64,000 bases of DNA from Phytohabitans suffuscus (GTDB lineage: Bacteria > Actinomycetota > Actinomycetes > Mycobacteriales > Micromonosporaceae): the NCBI RefSeq assembly GCF_011764565.1, contig NZ_AP022871.1, positions 4,402,320 through 4,466,319 on the forward strand, given 5' to 3'. This document shows, one piece after another, positions 34,028-42,938 of this stretch. The translations under genes and the position numbers were made by a program. The notes beneath the pieces were generated by a model, which searched no databases, was not told where the DNA came from, and worked only from the letters and a program-made list of their open reading frames with translations. Every line of letters begins with the position of its first letter. Positions within the stretch are counted from its first letter, which is position 1.

Positions 34028-35160
34028 GTCGACTGAGTGGTATCGCCAGCCGCTCGATGCGTAAGCGGGCCGGCCTTCTCGGCGCGGTCGTCGGGATCGC
34101 CGCCGTCGGCGTGGCCGCGGGCGTCGTGGCCGAGCGGACCCTCGTCCGCCGGTCCAAGCGGGCGCCCGACGACCCGTACGCGGGGGAGGACTTCGGGCTG
34201 CTCCCCTACGACGAGGCGCTCACCGTCAGCACCGACGACGGCACCGACCTGTACGTCGAGATCGTCGAGCCGATCGACGGCGTCGAGCTGGACGCCGACT
34301 TCGTGGCCCGGGTGGCCGGCGCGATGACCACGCTCGAGCCGACGATCGTCTTCGTGCACGGCTTCTGCCTCGACATGGGCACGTTCCACTTCCAGCGCAA
34401 GGAGCTGACCCGCCGCGGCGACTACCGGATGGTCTTCTACGACCAGCCGGGGCACGGCCGCTCCGGCCGCCTGGAGTCCGGCGAGTACGAGCTGCCCGCG
34501 CTCGGCGAGGCCCTCAAGACGGTGCTCGACGAGACCGTGCCGGAGGGCCCGATCGTGCTGGTCGGCCACTCGATGGGCGGCATGACCATCATGGCCTTCG
34601 CCGAGCAGCACCCCGAGTACTTCGGCGACCGGGTCGTGGCGACCGTCCTGATGTCCACGTCGGGCGGGCGGCTGGAAGAGACCAAGTTCGGGCTGCCCGC
34701 GCTGATCGCCAAGGCCGGCACGCCGCTGCTCCCGCTCGTCAACAGCGCCACCCGGGTCAGCGGCGGCGTGATCGACCGGGCCCGGCACGCCTCGTCCGAC
34801 CTGGCCTGGCTGCTCACCCGGCGGTACGGCTTCGGCGACACCAAGCCCAGCCCGGCGCTCGTGTCCTACGTGGAGGAGATGAACGCCCGCACCTCCACCG
34901 AGACCGTCGCCCGCTACCTGCGCACGCTCTACACGCACGCCCGCTACCCCGCGCTCAAGGCGCTGCGCTCCGCGCCCGCGCTGGTCATCGTCGGCGACAG
35001 AGACATGATCACGCCGGTCACCCACTCGGAGGAGATCCTGCGACACCTGCCGGACGCCGACTTCGTCAAGGTGCCCGACAGCGGACACGTGGTCATGCTG
35101 GAGCACGCCGACGAGGTCAACTCCGTGTTCACCGCGTTCCTGGAGAAGCTGACCGCGTGA
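34024..35160 (+). CDS. Alpha/beta hydrolase with N-terminal membrane helix
   Basis: A 378-residue protein. A hydrophobic segment (about 18-38, GLLGAVVGIAAVGVAAGVVA) anchors it, and the hydrolase core has the oxyanion strand IVFVHGFCLDMG, the nucleophile elbow GHSMGG, and a late GDRDMITPVTHSEE plus DSGHVVMLEH giving the acid and histidine. The substrate is unknown. A hydrolase gene between alr and tsaE is usual in actinobacteria. It overlaps both neighbours by one to four bases. Confidence 0.88.
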   Translation: MSRLSGIASRSMRKRAGLLGAVVGIAAVGVAAGVVAERTLVRRSKRAPDDPYAGEDFGLLPYDEALTVSTDDGTDLYVEIVEPIDGVELDADFVARVAGAMTTLEPTIVFVHGFCLDMGTFHFQRKELTRRGDYRMVFYDQPGHGRSGRLESGEYELPALGEALKTVLDETVPEGPIVLVGHSMGGMTIMAFAEQHPEYFGDRVVATVLMSTSGGRLEETKFGLPALIAKAGTPLLPLVNSATRVSGGVIDRARHASSDLAWLLTRRYGFGDTKPSPALVSYVEEMNARTSTETVARYLRTLYTHARYPALKALRSAPALVIVGDRDMITPVTHSEEILRHLPDADFVKVPDSGHVVMLEHADEVNSVFTAFLEKLTA

Positions 35161-35627
35161 TGCTCCTGTCCACCGTGTCGCAGACCGAGGAGTTCGGCCG
35201 GCGCCTCGGCACCGTCCTGCGCGCCGGCGACCTGGTCCTGCTGACCGGCCCGCTCGGCGCCGGCAAGACCGCGCTGGTCCGGGGCATCGGCGCCGGGCTG
35301 GGCGTGAGCGGCGACATCACCTCGCCGACGTTCGTCATCGCCCGGGTGCACAAGCCAGATCCGGCGAAGGGCGGCCGCGTCGCTCTCGTACACGCGGACG
35401 CGTACCGGCTAGGCTCTGCGATCGACCCGCGGGCGGAGATCGACGACCTCGACCTGGACGCCTCGGTCGACGACTCGGTCACCGTCGTGGAGTGGGGCGA
35501 GGGCGTGGTGGAGCAGCTGTCCGACGCGCATCTCCAGGTCCGCATCGACCGCCGGGACGACGACTCCCGCGAGGTCCGGCTCGAACCCCACGGCGGGGAC
35601 TGGCAAGCACGTGTGGAGGCGATATGA
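35160..35627 (+). CDS. tsaE: tRNA threonylcarbamoyladenosine biosynthesis ATPase TsaE
   Basis: A 155-residue P-loop protein: GPLGAGKTALVRG Walker A, SPTFVIARVH and HADAYRL as in the family, and VEWGEG near the Walker B position. It supports t6A synthesis with TsaB and TsaD encoded downstream. The ATG at 35160 overlaps the hydrolase stop (TGATG); a GTG at 35157 is possible. Confidence 0.93.
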   Translation: MLLSTVSQTEEFGRRLGTVLRAGDLVLLTGPLGAGKTALVRGIGAGLGVSGDITSPTFVIARVHKPDPAKGGRVALVHADAYRLGSAIDPRAEIDDLDLDASVDDSVTVVEWGEGVVEQLSDAHLQVRIDRRDDDSREVRLEPHGGDWQARVEAI

Positions 35628-36304
35628 CTCTCGACCTGATGGCACAGCTGCCCTCGTCCTGGCGCGCGGTGGTCTCCCCGCACCTCGACGAGGCCCGAGT
35701 GGTGGAGCTGGGCGCGTTCGTGGCCGCCGAGTACCAGGCCGGCCCGGTCTTCCCGCCGCTTGACGACCTCTTCTCCGCGTACCGGCTCTGCGCCCCCGAC
35801 GCCTGCCGCGTGCTGATCCTGGGCCAGGACCCGTACCACAAGGCCGGCCAGGCGCACGGGCTGAGCTTCAGCGTCCGGCCGGGCGTGTCGGTCCCGCCGT
35901 CGTTGCGCAACGTCTACAAGGAGCTGGCCGCCGACCTCGACGTGCCCCCGTCGCGCTCCGGCGACCTGACCGGCTGGGCCGCCCAGGGCGTCCTGCTGCT
36001 CAACGCGGTGCTCACGGTCCGCGAGGGCAAGCCCGGCTCGCACGCCAACCGCGGCTGGGAAGACTTCACGGACGCCACGATCCGCGCGCTGAACGCTCGC
36101 GAGGAGCGCGTGGTGTTCCTGCTGTGGGGCGGCTACGCCCGCAAGAAGGCCGAGCTGGTCACCAACCCGACCCACGTGGTGCTCGAAGCCGGCCACCCCA
36201 GCCCGATGAACCCGCGCGGCTTCCTCGGCACCCGCCCGTTCAGCGCCACCAACAAGGCCCTCGCCGACGCCGGCCTCGACCCCATCGACTGGTCCCGGCT
36301 ATAA
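35624..36304 (+). CDS. ung: Uracil-DNA glycosylase, family 1
   Basis: A 226-residue repair enzyme removing uracil from DNA. The catalytic-water motif GQDPYH(K) has the expected aspartate, and the leucine-loop motif GHPSPMN carries the histidine; LLLNAVLTVREG is also family-typical. The ATG overlaps the tsaE stop (ATGA). Its last codons contain the TATAAT box of the toxin-antitoxin operon that follows. Confidence 0.94.
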   Translation: MTLDLMAQLPSSWRAVVSPHLDEARVVELGAFVAAEYQAGPVFPPLDDLFSAYRLCAPDACRVLILGQDPYHKAGQAHGLSFSVRPGVSVPPSLRNVYKELAADLDVPPSRSGDLTGWAAQGVLLLNAVLTVREGKPGSHANRGWEDFTDATIRALNAREERVVFLLWGGYARKKAELVTNPTHVVLEAGHPSPMNPRGFLGTRPFSATNKALADAGLDPIDWSRL

Positions 36305-36322
36305 TCTGGCCTGTCTAGACAG
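36300..36322 (+). promoter_or_regulatory. Promoter and operator of the Phd/PIN operon
   Basis: A consensus TATAAT at 36300-36305 overlaps the ung stop. A perfect 12-bp palindrome CTGTCTAGACAG follows at 36311-36322, close to the expected transcription start, where an antitoxin complex could repress. Confidence 0.6.
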
Positions 36323-36341
36323 ACTATTTCGGGGGTGGGCT

Positions 36342-36593
36342 ATGCGCTGGCAGGTCCAGGAGGCGAAGCAGCGGTTCAGCGAGGTGCTCCGCGCGGCGGA
36401 GTCCGGCGAGCCGCAGATCGTCACCAAGCACGGCGAGGAGATCGCCGTGGTCATCGACATCGCGGAGTACCGGCGCCTGCGGGGCGAGGCCGTCGGCTTC
36501 ATGGACTACCTTCGCGCCGGCCCCCATCTCGACGATGACCTGCCGATCGAGCGCCCGCGCGACGAGCCGCGCGAGATCGACCTGGCCGGCTGA
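36342..36593 (+). CDS. Phd/YefM-type antitoxin
   Basis: An 83-residue protein: WQVQEAKQRFSEVLRAAESGEPQIVTKHGEEIAVVIDIAEYRRL is the classic Phd DNA-binding fold, followed by a toxin-binding tail. GGGGGTGG precedes the ATG. It is paired with the PIN toxin 3 bases downstream; the palindrome upstream is the likely autoregulatory site. Confidence 0.88.
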   Translation: MRWQVQEAKQRFSEVLRAAESGEPQIVTKHGEEIAVVIDIAEYRRLRGEAVGFMDYLRAGPHLDDDLPIERPRDEPREIDLAG

Positions 36594-36596
36594 CCC

Positions 36597-37016
36597 GTGG
36601 GCTTCCTGCTGGACACCAACGTCGTTTCCGAGCTCCGCAAGGCCAGACCAGATCCCAACGTCCTGGCCTGGCACGCGCGAAACGCGAACGCGGACGTGTT
36701 CATCAGCGTCCTGGTGGTCGGCGAGATCCGGCGCGGCATCGAAGGTATCCGCAATCGTGATCCGCGGCAGGCGGATGCGCTCGACGCTTGGCTGACCGGG
36801 CTCGTCGCCACCTACCGCGACCGGGTGTTGCCGGTGACGGCGGAGGTCTCGGACGAGTGGGGGCGGCTCGCGATAGCCCAGCCTCCGCCGGTGATCGACG
36901 GGCTGATGGCGGCGACCGCGCGGGTGCACCAGCTCACCCTGGTCACCCGCAACGTGGCTGACGTCGCCCGGACGGGTGTTCGCGTGGTCAACCCGTTCGA
37001 GCCGGCGACCGCGTGA
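36597..37016 (+). CDS. PIN-domain toxin (VapC/FitB-like)
   Basis: A 139-residue PIN ribonuclease with the acidic residues expected for metal binding: LLDTNVVSEL, VGEIRRG, and DGLMAATARVH, then LVTRNVADV. It starts GTG three bases after the antitoxin stop. It would cleave RNA when unbound. A 17-base direct repeat spans its stop codon (from about 37003 to 37036). Confidence 0.87.
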   Translation: MGFLLDTNVVSELRKARPDPNVLAWHARNANADVFISVLVVGEIRRGIEGIRNRDPRQADALDAWLTGLVATYRDRVLPVTAEVSDEWGRLAIAQPPPVIDGLMAATARVHQLTLVTRNVADVARTGVRVVNPFEPATA

Positions 37017-37036
37017 CGGCGGCGACCGCGTGACGG
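37003..37036. repeat. Short tandem duplication over the toxin stop codon
   Basis: GCGACCGCGTGACGGCG occurs twice in direct succession. It looks like a slippage duplication, and both copies contain an in-frame-type TGA. Confidence 0.55.
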
Positions 37037-37068
37037 CGGTGGGCGGCAGGTGGGGCGGAGCGCCCGGA

Positions 37069-37074
37069 TAGGGT
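37069..37074 (+). promoter_or_regulatory. -10 box TAGGGT for tsaB
   Basis: It ends 7 nt before the GTG at 37082, and selects that start over the GTG at 37073, which it overlaps. Confidence 0.45.
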
Positions 37075-37081
37075 GCATATC

Positions 37082-37753
37082 GTGCTGGTACTCGTGGTGG
37101 ACTCGTCGACTCCGGCGGTGACGGCCGCGCTCGCGGAGGTCGCCGACCGTGGTGTCGCCATGCGCGCGCGGCGGCGGGCCGTCGACGCCAAGGCGCACGG
37201 TGAGCTGCTCGCGCCCGCCGTCGCGGCGGTGCTCGCCGAGGCCGGTGCCGAGCCGCGGGATCTGGACGCGATCGTCGCCGGGGTCGGGCCCGGGCCGTTC
37301 ACCGGGCTGCGGGTCGGGCTGGTCACCGCGGCCAGCATGGGCCAGACCCTCGACATCCCCACGTACGGCGTCTGCTCGCTCGACGCGCTCGGGCTGGCGG
37401 CTGGCGGCGGCCGGGTCCTGGCGGCGACCGACGCGCGGCGCAAGGAGATCTACTGGGCCGCGTACGACGGGGGCGCGCGGGTCACCGGGCCCGACGTGGA
37501 GACGCCGGCCGTGGTCGCCGAGCGGGTCGCGGGGCTCGGGGTGACCGCCGCGGTGGGTGAGGGGGCGCACAGGTACGCCGGCGTCCTCGGGCTCCCGGTG
37601 CTGGACGAGCCGCGCTACCCGCCGGCGGCCGCGCTCGTGGAGCTCGCCGCGGAGCGGGTGCTGGCGAAGGCGCCGGGCGAGCGGCTCACGCCGCTCTACC
37701 TGCGGCGGCCGGACGCGGTGGCGGCGGCGGGGCGCAAACCGGTCCTGCGATGA
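37082..37753 (+). CDS. tsaB: tRNA threonylcarbamoyladenosine biosynthesis protein TsaB
   Basis: About 223 residues of the TsaB ASKHA-like fold (LVLVVDSSTPAVTAAL; IVAGVGPGPFTGLRVGLVTA). It forms the scaffold that holds TsaD and TsaE. It is first of tsaB-rimI-tsaD, each overlapping the next. The start at GTG 37082 is chosen from the -10 box; the other GTG at 37073 would add three residues. Confidence 0.93.
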   Translation: MLVLVVDSSTPAVTAALAEVADRGVAMRARRRAVDAKAHGELLAPAVAAVLAEAGAEPRDLDAIVAGVGPGPFTGLRVGLVTAASMGQTLDIPTYGVCSLDALGLAAGGGRVLAATDARRKEIYWAAYDGGARVTGPDVETPAVVAERVAGLGVTAAVGEGAHRYAGVLGLPVLDEPRYPPAAALVELAAERVLAKAPGERLTPLYLRRPDAVAAAGRKPVLR

Positions 37754-38193
37754 GGATCCAGCCGCTTCGCTGGTGGCACATCGACGAGGTACTGGTCATC
37801 GAGGCCGATCTCTTCGGCGTCGAGCAGTGGTCGGCGGCCATGTTCTGGAACGAGCTTGCCAACGGCCACCACTACCTTGTGGCGACCGGCGACGAGGGAG
37901 AGATCCTCGGGTACGCCGGCCTCGCCGTGCAGCCGCCCGACGAGGCGTGGGTGCAGAACATCGCGGTGCGCCGGGACGCCCAGCGGCGCGGGATCGGGCG
38001 TACGTTGCTGGAGGCGCTGCTCGCCGAGGCGGCGCGGCGCGGCGTGCGCAAGGTGCTGCTGGAGGTGGCCGTCGACAATGGACAGGCGCAGAAGCTGTAC
38101 GGCGCCTACGGTTTCGAGGCGGTCGGCCTCCGCCGCGGGTACTACCAACCGAGCAACACCGACGCCCTGGTGATGATGAGACACGATGACTGA
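37750..38193 (+). CDS. rimI: Ribosomal-protein-alanine N-acetyltransferase RimI
   Basis: A 147-residue GNAT acetyltransferase ([24 protein letters not shown] is the acetyl-CoA pyrophosphate loop; [17 protein letters not shown] the C-terminal part). It acetylates the N terminus of S18 in E. coli; its target here is inferred from position between tsaB and tsaD. The ATG overlaps the tsaB stop. Confidence 0.92.
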   Translation: MRIQPLRWWHIDEVLVIEADLFGVEQWSAAMFWNELANGHHYLVATGDEGEILGYAGLAVQPPDEAWVQNIAVRRDAQRRGIGRTLLEALLAEAARRGVRKVLLEVAVDNGQAQKLYGAYGFEAVGLRRGYYQPSNTDALVMMRHDD

Positions 38194-39229
38194 GCCGCTG
38201 GTACTGGGAATCGAGACCTCGTGCGACGAGACCGGGGTGGGTGTCGTGCGCGGGCACACGCTCCTCGCCGACGCGCTGGCGTCCAGTGTGGACGAGCACG
38301 CGCGCTTCGGCGGGGTGGTGCCCGAGGTGGCCAGCCGCGCGCACCTCGAGGCGATCGTGCCCACGATGGAGCGGGCGCTGAAGGAGGCCGGCGTCACGCT
38401 CGGCGACATCGACGCGATCGCCGTGACCGCCGGGCCCGGTCTCGCGGGCGCGCTGCTCGTGGGGGTCGCCGCCGCCAAGGGGTACGCGCTCGCGGCCGAG
38501 AAGCCCATCTACGGTGTCAACCACCTGGCCGCCCACGTGGCGGTCGACACGCTGGAGCACGGGCCGCTGCCCGAGCCGGCGATCGCGCTGCTGGTCTCCG
38601 GCGGCCACTCGTCGCTGCTGGAGGTCGACGACCTCGCCACCGGCGTGACGCCGCTGGGCGCGACGATCGACGACGCGGCCGGCGAGGCGTTCGACAAGGT
38701 GGCGCGGCTGCTGGGCATGCCGTTTCCGGGCGGGCCGCCGATCGACCGGGCGGCGCGCGAGGGCGATCCGGCGGCGATCCCGTTTCCGCGCGGGCTCACC
38801 GCGCCCAAAGACCTCGCCGCGCACCGCTTCGACTTCTCGTTCTCCGGCTTGAAGACCGCGGTCGCCCGGTGGGTGGAGGCGCGCGAGCGCCTAGGCGAGC
38901 CGGTGCCCGTGGCCGATGTGGCCGCGTCCTTCCAGGAGGCGGTCTGCGACGTGCTGGTGTCCAAGGCCGTCGACGCCTGCCGGGAGCGCGGCATCGGGAC
39001 GCTGGTGATCGGCGGCGGTGTCGCGGCCAACTCGCGGCTCCGGGCGCTGGCCGAGGAGCGCGGCGCCCGTCACGGCATCGCGGTCCGCGCGCCGCGTCCC
39101 AGGCTCTGCACCGACAACGGCGCGATGGTGGCCGCGCTCGGCGCTCACCTGGTCGCGCGCGGCGTCGCACCGAGCCGGCTCGACCTTCCCGCCGACTCGG
39201 CCATGCCACTGACGATCGTGAGCGTGTAG
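38186..39229 (+). CDS. tsaD: tRNA N6-adenosine threonylcarbamoyltransferase TsaD
   Basis: A 347-residue Kae1/YgjD protein transferring the threonylcarbamoyl group to A37 of tRNAs. Family motifs: [14 protein letters not shown], the metal histidines in [20 protein letters not shown], and late NGAMVAALG. It starts 8 bases inside rimI. Confidence 0.96.
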   Translation: MTEPLVLGIETSCDETGVGVVRGHTLLADALASSVDEHARFGGVVPEVASRAHLEAIVPTMERALKEAGVTLGDIDAIAVTAGPGLAGALLVGVAAAKGYALAAEKPIYGVNHLAAHVAVDTLEHGPLPEPAIALLVSGGHSSLLEVDDLATGVTPLGATIDDAAGEAFDKVARLLGMPFPGGPPIDRAAREGDPAAIPFPRGLTAPKDLAAHRFDFSFSGLKTAVARWVEARERLGEPVPVADVAASFQEAVCDVLVSKAVDACRERGIGTLVIGGGVAANSRLRALAEERGARHGIAVRAPRPRLCTDNGAMVAALGAHLVARGVAPSRLDLPADSAMPLTIVSV

Positions 39230-39495
39230 TGTCCGGCGACGTGATCGTCCGGATGTGGGAGGTACGCGGCGAGGCCGCGAAGTTCACCGACCTGATCGCG
39301 TGGGTGTGCGACACGGCGCTACCGCGGATCGAGGTCGAGCCGCTCCACATCTCCAGCGAGGTCTACTCCTCCACGGACAACCGCGTGGTGGTCGTCTCGA
39401 AGTGGCGCAGCTCCCCGACGCCGCTGCCCGACCCACCGAAGGAGCTGGTGGCCCGGGCACCGCACGTCTGGGACTTCACCCAGGTCGACCGCTAG
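39229..39495 (+). CDS. Small conserved protein downstream of tsaD
   Basis: An 88-residue protein (VIVRMWEVRGEAAKFTDLIAWV; SSEVYSSTDNRVVVVSKW) ending HVWDFTQVDR. The GTG overlaps the tsaD stop (TAGTG); a second GTG at 39241 is an alternative start. The size and strand pattern recall small dimeric alpha-beta barrel proteins of the antibiotic-monooxygenase type, which is only a guess. Function unknown. Confidence 0.65.
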   Translation: MSGDVIVRMWEVRGEAAKFTDLIAWVCDTALPRIEVEPLHISSEVYSSTDNRVVVVSKWRSSPTPLPDPPKELVARAPHVWDFTQVDR

Positions 39496-39524
39496 CGCCC
39501 CCTGGTCGACAGCAGCTGGATCGG

Positions 39525-41297
39525 CTAGGAGACGCGGCCGGCGAAGGCGAGGATGATCTGCTGGATCGCGCTGACGTCGTTGCGTTCGACGAACGTGCGG
39601 CCGCCGGTGACCTTCGTGATCTCCTCCAGCGCCGTCGCGTCCGCCTTCGGGCCGACCGCGATGGCCAGGACCGGCAGCGGGCGGTCGGGGCGGGCTGACG
39701 CCTTCAGCTTGTCGAGCAGCTGCTGGAGCGACAGGCCGGACTCGTCCTCGTTCTTGCCGTCGGTCATCACCACGACCATGTTCTGCGCGTTCGGCTTCCA
39801 CGCCTTCTGCATCCGGTCGTAGGCCGCGCCGATCGTGTCGTACAGGCCGGTGCCGCCGGCGGCGCGCAGGCCCTGCACCGCACCCGCGACGGCCTGGCGG
39901 CGCGGCACCCCGCCGAGGAGGCCGCCGGCCGGGCCGGGCGCGACCAGCTCCCGGTAGTCGGTGGTCGGCGTGAGGTCGGTGGCGAACGCCCACAGCCCGA
40001 TGACCGTGCCGTTGTTGAGCAGCCCGGCGCCGGCGATCGCGGCGTTCTGGATGAGCTGCAGGCGGGTCTGGTTGGTGCCCGGCACCTGGTCGTTCATCGA
40101 GCCGGAGACGTCGAGCAGCAGGAGCGCGTTGTTGGAGCGCTGCAGCACGCCCCACACGGCGAGCATCTCGGTGAGCGCCTCGGCGGTCGCGGTGCGCTCG
40201 GGCCCGGCGACCAGCGTCTGGAAACCGCGGTCGGGGCTGAGCAGCCGGGTGTCGCCGGTGGTGTGGTCGACGTCCCGGAAGCCGGCCGCCTCGTACGCCT
40301 GGTGGCTCTCCGGCCTCTGCAGGTAGGCGAGCAGCCCGGCGGCCGCCTGCCGGCGTACGTCGTCGACCCATGGCGCGCGCAGCACGGTGAACGGGTAGTC
40401 CGCGTACGCCGCGCCCTCCTTGGGGTAGACCGGCACGAGCGGCACGCGCGGCGCGTCGTCCGCGTACGCGGCCAGCTCGCGCTCCAGCACCGGGATCGCG
40501 GCCGGCAGCGTGGGGATGTCGTCGTTGTTGGCGACGGTGTACTGGCGCAGCAGCGCCGCCGGGTCCTCCGCGCTCGTCGTGGTGAGCTGCGAGGCGGATA
40601 GCGCGATGTACAGCTCCTCGTTGGTCTGCTGCTGGTTGTTGTCCGGGTCCATGATGGTCATCGCGGTGGCCAGGCCGGCGCCGGAGCGGGTCGGGTCGGC
40701 CATGCCCAGCCGCATCGGGCCCCACTCGGGATGGCCGTGGTCGGCCCACGTCTTGCCGCCCTGGAACGCGCCGATGAGGTCGGTCCAGCCGAGCGCCCGC
40801 CCGGGCCAGCCGAGCGCCTCGGCCATCGGGCGCTGCATGGCGATGACGGTCGGCGAGCTGGCGAGGCTCGGCGACTTCTCCTGCGGGAGCACGCCGGCGG
40901 CGTCCGGCCGCCCGGCGGCGAGCGACAGCCAGGCGCTGAAGTCGGGTGACCACACGTCGGGGCGGGGCCCGTCCTGCGCCTCGTCCCAGCCCGGCCCGAT
41001 CGAGGCGGCCACCGCGCTGGACGGCATCGCGCGCACGGTGGCGGACACGCAGCGGTCGCCGACGGAGGGCTTCGCGTCGTTCCACTGGTCGGTCAGCTCG
41101 TTGACGATCGGGTAGTGGTCGGGGGACGCCACGACGCTGATCTCCACGGGCGCGCCGGTGCAGCCTTTCTCACCACCGGTCAGCTGGAAGTAACCCACCG
41201 TGCCGCCGCCACCGACGGCGAGCGCCACGGCACCCGCGGTCACGGCCATCCGGCCACTACGGCCGGCGCGGCGGTGCCGCAGTACGGAGTCCGCCAT
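39525..41297 (-). CDS. Secreted/membrane-anchored binding-protein plus VWA-domain protein
   Basis: 590 residues. An N-terminal membrane helix (about 17-40) is followed by a domain resembling extracellular solute-binding proteins (VVASPDHYPIVNELTDQWND to about 330), then a von Willebrand A domain with an intact MIDAS motif LLLLDVSGSMND and later MTDGKNEDESG. Such proteins occur widely in actinomycetes beside kinase genes; their ligand is unknown. It is divergent from the Ser/Thr kinase gene, with about 180 bp between them, suggesting linked function in envelope sensing. Confidence 0.8.
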   Translation of the reverse strand: MADSVLRHRRAGRSGRMAVTAGAVALAVGGGGTVGYFQLTGGEKGCTGAPVEISVVASPDHYPIVNELTDQWNDAKPSVGDRCVSATVRAMPSSAVAASIGPGWDEAQDGPRPDVWSPDFSAWLSLAAGRPDAAGVLPQEKSPSLASSPTVIAMQRPMAEALGWPGRALGWTDLIGAFQGGKTWADHGHPEWGPMRLGMADPTRSGAGLATAMTIMDPDNNQQQTNEELYIALSASQLTTTSAEDPAALLRQYTVANNDDIPTLPAAIPVLERELAAYADDAPRVPLVPVYPKEGAAYADYPFTVLRAPWVDDVRRQAAAGLLAYLQRPESHQAYEAAGFRDVDHTTGDTRLLSPDRGFQTLVAGPERTATAEALTEMLAVWGVLQRSNNALLLLDVSGSMNDQVPGTNQTRLQLIQNAAIAGAGLLNNGTVIGLWAFATDLTPTTDYRELVAPGPAGGLLGGVPRRQAVAGAVQGLRAAGGTGLYDTIGAAYDRMQKAWKPNAQNMVVVMTDGKNEDESGLSLQQLLDKLKASARPDRPLPVLAIAVGPKADATALEEITKVTGGRTFVERNDVSAIQQIILAFAGRVS

Positions 41298-41477
41298 GAC
41301 TGTTCACCCCCCACATGTGATGACCTTCGGCGAGGCCACCATTGCGCTGCGTACAAATAGATGACTTATCGCCGGGTTGGTTGCACAGTGATACGAACAT
41401 ACGGTCCCGGGGGTTGGGTTGGTGACCATGACGGTCACAATCCTGCAGGCCAATGGTCATATTGGGGGACGGTGTAC

Positions 41478-42909
41478 GTGACTCGAACGGTGGGAGGCCG
41501 TTACCGGCTGTATGAGTTCCTGGCGGGTGGGGATACCGGTGAGGTATGGCAGGCGATCGATCTCGGCACTGACCGTACCGTTGCCGTCAAGTTGCTCTAT
41601 CCCGACCTCGCCGCGGACCCGCGGCTGGTCGACCGGTTCGTACGCGCGCGTGGTCAGCTCACCATGCTGTGGCATCCGAGCATCGCCCGGCTGCTCGACA
41701 TCGTGGTGGAGGAGGGGACGCTGGCCCTGGTGACGGAGCTGGCGCCCGGGTCGACCTGGGCCGCCGTCTCGCGCGTGAGGGGCCGCTGGACGCCGGCGGC
41801 GCGTCCGCGGTGGGGCCGCGGTGGCCGAGGCGCTCAGCGCCGCGCATCAGCTCGGCGTCGTGCACGGCGACGTCAAACCCTCCAACGTGGTGGTCGCGCC
41901 ACGTGGGCAGGGTCCGGCCCGCATCACCGACTTCTCGGTGATGCTTCTGGTACGGGCGGGACGCCGCTACCCGGAGCCGTTCGAGCGGCTGCGGTACCGG
42001 GCGCCGGAGGTGACCGACGGTGCGGTCCCGGTCCCGCCCAGCGACGTGTACGCGCTCGGCGCGATACTCGCCGAGATGCTGCCCGGCGACTCGCCGGCGC
42101 GGCTGCGGATGATCGCCGACGAGTGCGTGCGCGCCGATCCCGGTTCGCGCCCGTCGGCGGCCGAGATCGGCGCCGAGCTGGGCGCGCTGGCGGCCCGCCT
42201 GGAGTCGGCGCCCGTGGCGGCGGGACCGGCGCGCGCGGCGATCGGTGCCGGGCCGGCACCGGCCCGCGGCCGCCCCCGGCCCACGCGGCGCGGCCCGGCC
42301 TGGCTCTTCGGCAGCCCGGCGCGGATGGCGATCGTGTTCGGCCTGGCGCTGGCGCTGGTGCTCGGCGCGTTCGCGGTGACCCGGCCGTGGGAGCCGGCGA
42401 GCGACCAGGGCGGCGAGGGTACGAGCACGCCCGGCGGCTCTCCCGGCGGCGCCGCGTCCGCGACCGGTTCGTCCCGGGCGCCAGCGCAGCCGGCCGCCGC
42501 CGGTCGGCACGACCGGGAGGGCGGTGCGGCGTTCGTCCGGTACTGGTTCACCCTGCTCAACCACGCCCAGGTCGGCGGTGACACATCGCCCCTGAAGGCG
42601 GCCGCCGGGCCGGGCTGCCGGGAGTGCGAGGAGGTCGTCACCACGGTCGAGGCCGCGTACGGCGACGGCGGGTCGATGCGCGGCGGCGTGTACGTCGTGC
42701 GCAACGTCGCCACCAACGGCCTCTTCACCCTCGACCGGCCGATCTACGAGGCGACGCTGGACCGCAGCCCGCGCGCCACCCTCGACCGCACCGGGGTGGA
42801 GCGCGACAGCCTGCCCGGACTGACGGTCGCGAACTGCATGGTGAGCCTCGACTGGACCGACGACCGCTGGCGGGTCGTGGGCGTACCGACGGCGGGGTGC
42901 ATCGGCTGA
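41478..42909 (+). CDS. Membrane Ser/Thr kinase-like protein with extracellular DUF6318-type domain, apparent frameshifts
   Basis: The kinase part has a glycine loop LAGGDTGEVWQ, lysine in VAVKLL (residue 38), catalytic loop VVHGDVKPSNVVV (HGD instead of HRD) and DFS instead of DFG, then YRAPEV. A helix near 42325-42380 leads to an extracellular domain (AAFVRYWFTLLNHAQVGGDT; GCRECEEVV) like DUF6318. The protein crosses three frames: each switch, near 41772 and near 41812, equals one missing base, and the segment LAREGPLDAGGASAV joins them. I treat it as one gene. The start is GTG 41478, 8 nt after GGGGGA; GTG 41472 is possible. The altered DFG may mean weak or no catalysis. Confidence 0.7.
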
Positions 42910-42938
42910 GGGGGCCGGGACCAGCGTAAATCGGTGGC

